Shown piece by piece: positions 62,768 to 64,000 of a stretch of 64,000 nucleotides of DNA. Every line of letters begins with the position of its first letter. The first letter of the stretch is position 1. Below the pieces are notes generated by a model that was not told the origin of the DNA, did no database searches, and was given only the letters and a program-made list of their open reading frames with translations. A program made the translations under genes and the position numbers. This DNA comes from Pseudodesulfovibrio thermohalotolerans (lineage in GTDB: Bacteria; Desulfobacterota; Desulfovibrionia; Desulfovibrionales; Desulfovibrionaceae), in assembly GCF_021353295.2 (NCBI RefSeq), contig NZ_CP120635.1:2063501-2127500 (forward strand), given 5' to 3'.

Positions 62768-63253
62768 ATGTCCACATCCAATCCTCTCGACAAACTGGCT
62801 GCCGCAGTGGCCACGCTCGGCCCGGTGGGCCACTTCCCCAAAGCCCCCGGCACCTGGGGTTCCCTTGCGGCCGTAGTGGCCGCGCCCTGGCTTTTCCTGA
62901 CTCTGTCCCTGCCGTTGCGTGCGGCCGCCCTCGCCCTTGTCTTTTTTGTCGGCACCTGGGCCTGTGGACGGGCGGAAATCGTTATGGGAAAAAAGGACCC
63001 CGGCTGCGTGGTCGTCGACGAACTTTTCGGCCAGTGGCTCACCCTGATCTTCTTCACGGCCATGCCCATCTGGTACCTGCCCGCTGCCTTCGTCCTGTTC
63101 CGCATCTTCGACATCCTCAAGCCGTGGCCCGTCAAATGGGCGGAAAACGCCTTCCCGGGCGGCTACGGAGTCATGCTGGATGACGGCGTGGCCGGACTTT
63201 ATGCCATGGGCTGCCTCCATCTTCTGGCCTACTTCGTCTCGATGATCGGCTAA
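62768..63253 (+). CDS. pgpA: Phosphatidylglycerophosphatase A
   Basis: Dephosphorylates phosphatidylglycerol phosphate to phosphatidylglycerol at the inner membrane. The 161-residue protein has GPVGHFPKAPGTWGSLAAV at the start, then three hydrophobic helices. VVDELFGQWLTL and the FRIFDILKPWPV and GGYGVMLDDGVAGLYA motifs complete the PgpA signature. GGAG precedes ATG 62768, 8 bases away. An upstream in-frame start at 62711 has none. Confidence 0.93.
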   Translation: MSTSNPLDKLAAAVATLGPVGHFPKAPGTWGSLAAVVAAPWLFLTLSLPLRAAALALVFFVGTWACGRAEIVMGKKDPGCVVVDELFGQWLTLIFFTAMPIWYLPAAFVLFRIFDILKPWPVKWAENAFPGGYGVMLDDGVAGLYAMGCLHLLAYFVSMIG

Positions 63254-63420
63254 AACCGGCCTCAAAGCTTCCTGGCGAATCGCTGATGCTCCGACGGAAT
63301 TGATAGATTCAATTCCTCTTCCGCCGTTCCTTCCGGCCACCACCCTGACTCGCTCCGACGAAGGGCCTTACGAGCGCGGCCGAACCAAAACCGCGACAGG
63401 CCAACGGTGAGGCCCCGGCC

Positions 63421-63453
63421 AAAAATAAACGCCACCCCTTTCGGGACGGCGTC
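63421..63453 (-). terminator. Terminator of pal
   Basis: On the minus strand ACGCC-GT-CCC pairs with GGG-T-GGCGT (arms 63429-63437 and 63443-63452), followed by TTTATTTTT. It lies 26 bases past the pal stop. Confidence 0.7.
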
Positions 63454-63478
63454 TATTATCGCATCGGTGTGCGTCGAG

Positions 63479-64000
63479 CTATTTGACTATGAACTCGTCG
63501 CGGCGGTTCTTGGCCCAGGCGGTCTCGTTATGACCGGGATCGACCGGGTATTCTTCGCCGAAGCTGACGATCTTCATGCGTTCGGGCTCCACGCCAAGAA
63601 TAACCAGATGTTCATAGGCGGCACGGGCACGGCGCTCGCCCAGAGCGAGGTTGTATTCCTCGGTGCCGCGTTCGTCGCAGTGACCTTCGATAACCACATT
63701 GACGTCCTTGAATTTACGCAGAATGTTGGCCTTCTGGGCAAGGGTGGAACGCGCTTCTTCGCTGAGGTCATAGGAATTGAAGGCGAAATGGATGGTCACG
63801 TTGGTCAGCTCTTCAACAGCCTCGGCTTTAGCGCGGGCCTGCGCTTCTGCGGCCAATGTGGCCTCGTCGACAACAGGCTCCTCCTGAACGGGCGGAGTCC
63901 ACTGGGTATCATCCTTCACTTCGACCTGGCTCGGGGCAGGTTCCGTGGTTGTGGATTTCTTTGCACACCCGGCAAAAAGAAGAAGGGACACGGCCATAAG
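63479..64000 (-). CDS. pal: Peptidoglycan-associated lipoprotein Pal, 5' end outside window
   Basis: The visible part has a lipobox (LLFAGC), a proline/glutamate-rich linker, and a short helix. The OmpA-type domain is complete: IHFAFNSYDLSEEARSTLAQKANIL and the peptidoglycan-binding motif GHCDERGTEEYNLALGERRA, ending NRRDEFIVK. It anchors the outer membrane to the cell wall with the Tol system. The frame is still open at base 64000, and the signal peptide lacks its basic start, so the true start lies beyond the edge. Confidence 0.92.
   Translation of the reverse strand, partial: LMAVSLLLFAGCAKKSTTTEPAPSQVEVKDDTQWTPPVQEEPVVDEATLAAEAQARAKAEAVEELTNVTIHFAFNSYDLSEEARSTLAQKANILRKFKDVNVVIEGHCDERGTEEYNLALGERRARAAYEHLVILGVEPERMKIVSFGEEYPVDPGHNETAWAKNRRDEFIVK

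Overview
The window is a chromosomal segment of a Gram-negative, GC-rich (about 57-60 % by eye) anaerobe, most likely a sulfate-reducing member of Desulfovibrionaceae (Desulfovibrio/Pseudodesulfovibrio type). The evidence is a family II manganese pyrophosphatase, a two-subunit 2-oxoacid:ferredoxin oxidoreductase, a small single-cluster ferredoxin, ferritin, an AccA-AccD fusion, a proposed archaeal-type homoserine kinase beside homoserine dehydrogenase, LPS export and KDO genes, and a probable in-frame UGA selenocysteine codon. The genus call is an inference from gene content, not a database match.

Layout. 1-2.7 kb: the end of a MinD/FlhG-type ATPase, an HU-type protein, a periplasmic protein that only makes sense if a TGA is read as selenocysteine, and dapA with two tandem terminators. 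2.8-14.6 kb (minus strand): a small secreted protein, the pyrophosphatase, then a long regulatory and envelope block read as pyrG-kdsA-kdsC-lptC-lptA-lptB and rpoN-hpf-ptsN-rapZ-PTS IIA-IIB-IIC. The IIC gene is frameshifted in a run of nine A. 14.8-16.6 kb (plus): a PurQ-type amidotransferase, tadA and a NifX-like protein.

16.86-20.4 kb is the accessory part. A tRNA-Ser(CGA) gene is followed by its terminator. A decayed copy of the tRNA 3' end plus terminator lies 1.5 kb downstream. Between the copies are the C-terminal stub of a serine recombinase and one unrecognised gene. A 1.3-kb stretch with no convincing gene but a perfect TGTGA-N6-TCACA palindrome follows. 20.4-24.8 kb holds housekeeping and decaying genes: an alkyltransferase-like repair protein, an EamA exporter, a DUF1499 lipoprotein, a ferredoxin too small for a usual ORF cutoff, a TauE/SafE gene with an internal deletion, and a flavin oxidoreductase.

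25-31 kb carries acetyl-CoA carboxylase genes (biotin carboxylase, then a fused carboxyltransferase) and a c-di-GMP enzyme. 31-42.5 kb (minus) carries ettA, korAB, ferritin, recD2, recR-ybaB-dnaX and ilvE. 42.8-48.1 kb (plus) carries an aminotransferase, hom, the proposed homoserine kinase, a thioesterase, a metal-dependent hydrolase and a YgdR-like lipoprotein.

48.1-49.5 kb is an IS110-family insertion sequence with sub-terminal inverted repeats, a structured non-coding end that is a candidate bridge RNA, and a hairpin that buries the transposase start. 49.5-60.3 kb (minus) has DsrE-like and MarR proteins, an amino-acid ABC pair, a complete nucleoside/BMP-type ABC importer next to xanthine phosphoribosyltransferase and glucokinase, and a MotA/MotB-like pair. 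60.5-64 kb has maf, a small orphan, a methyltransferase, an acetyltransferase, pgpA and the truncated pal.

The most notable items are the unannotated selenoprotein at 825-1685 and the IS110 element with its RNA structures. No CRISPR array or defence island was seen.
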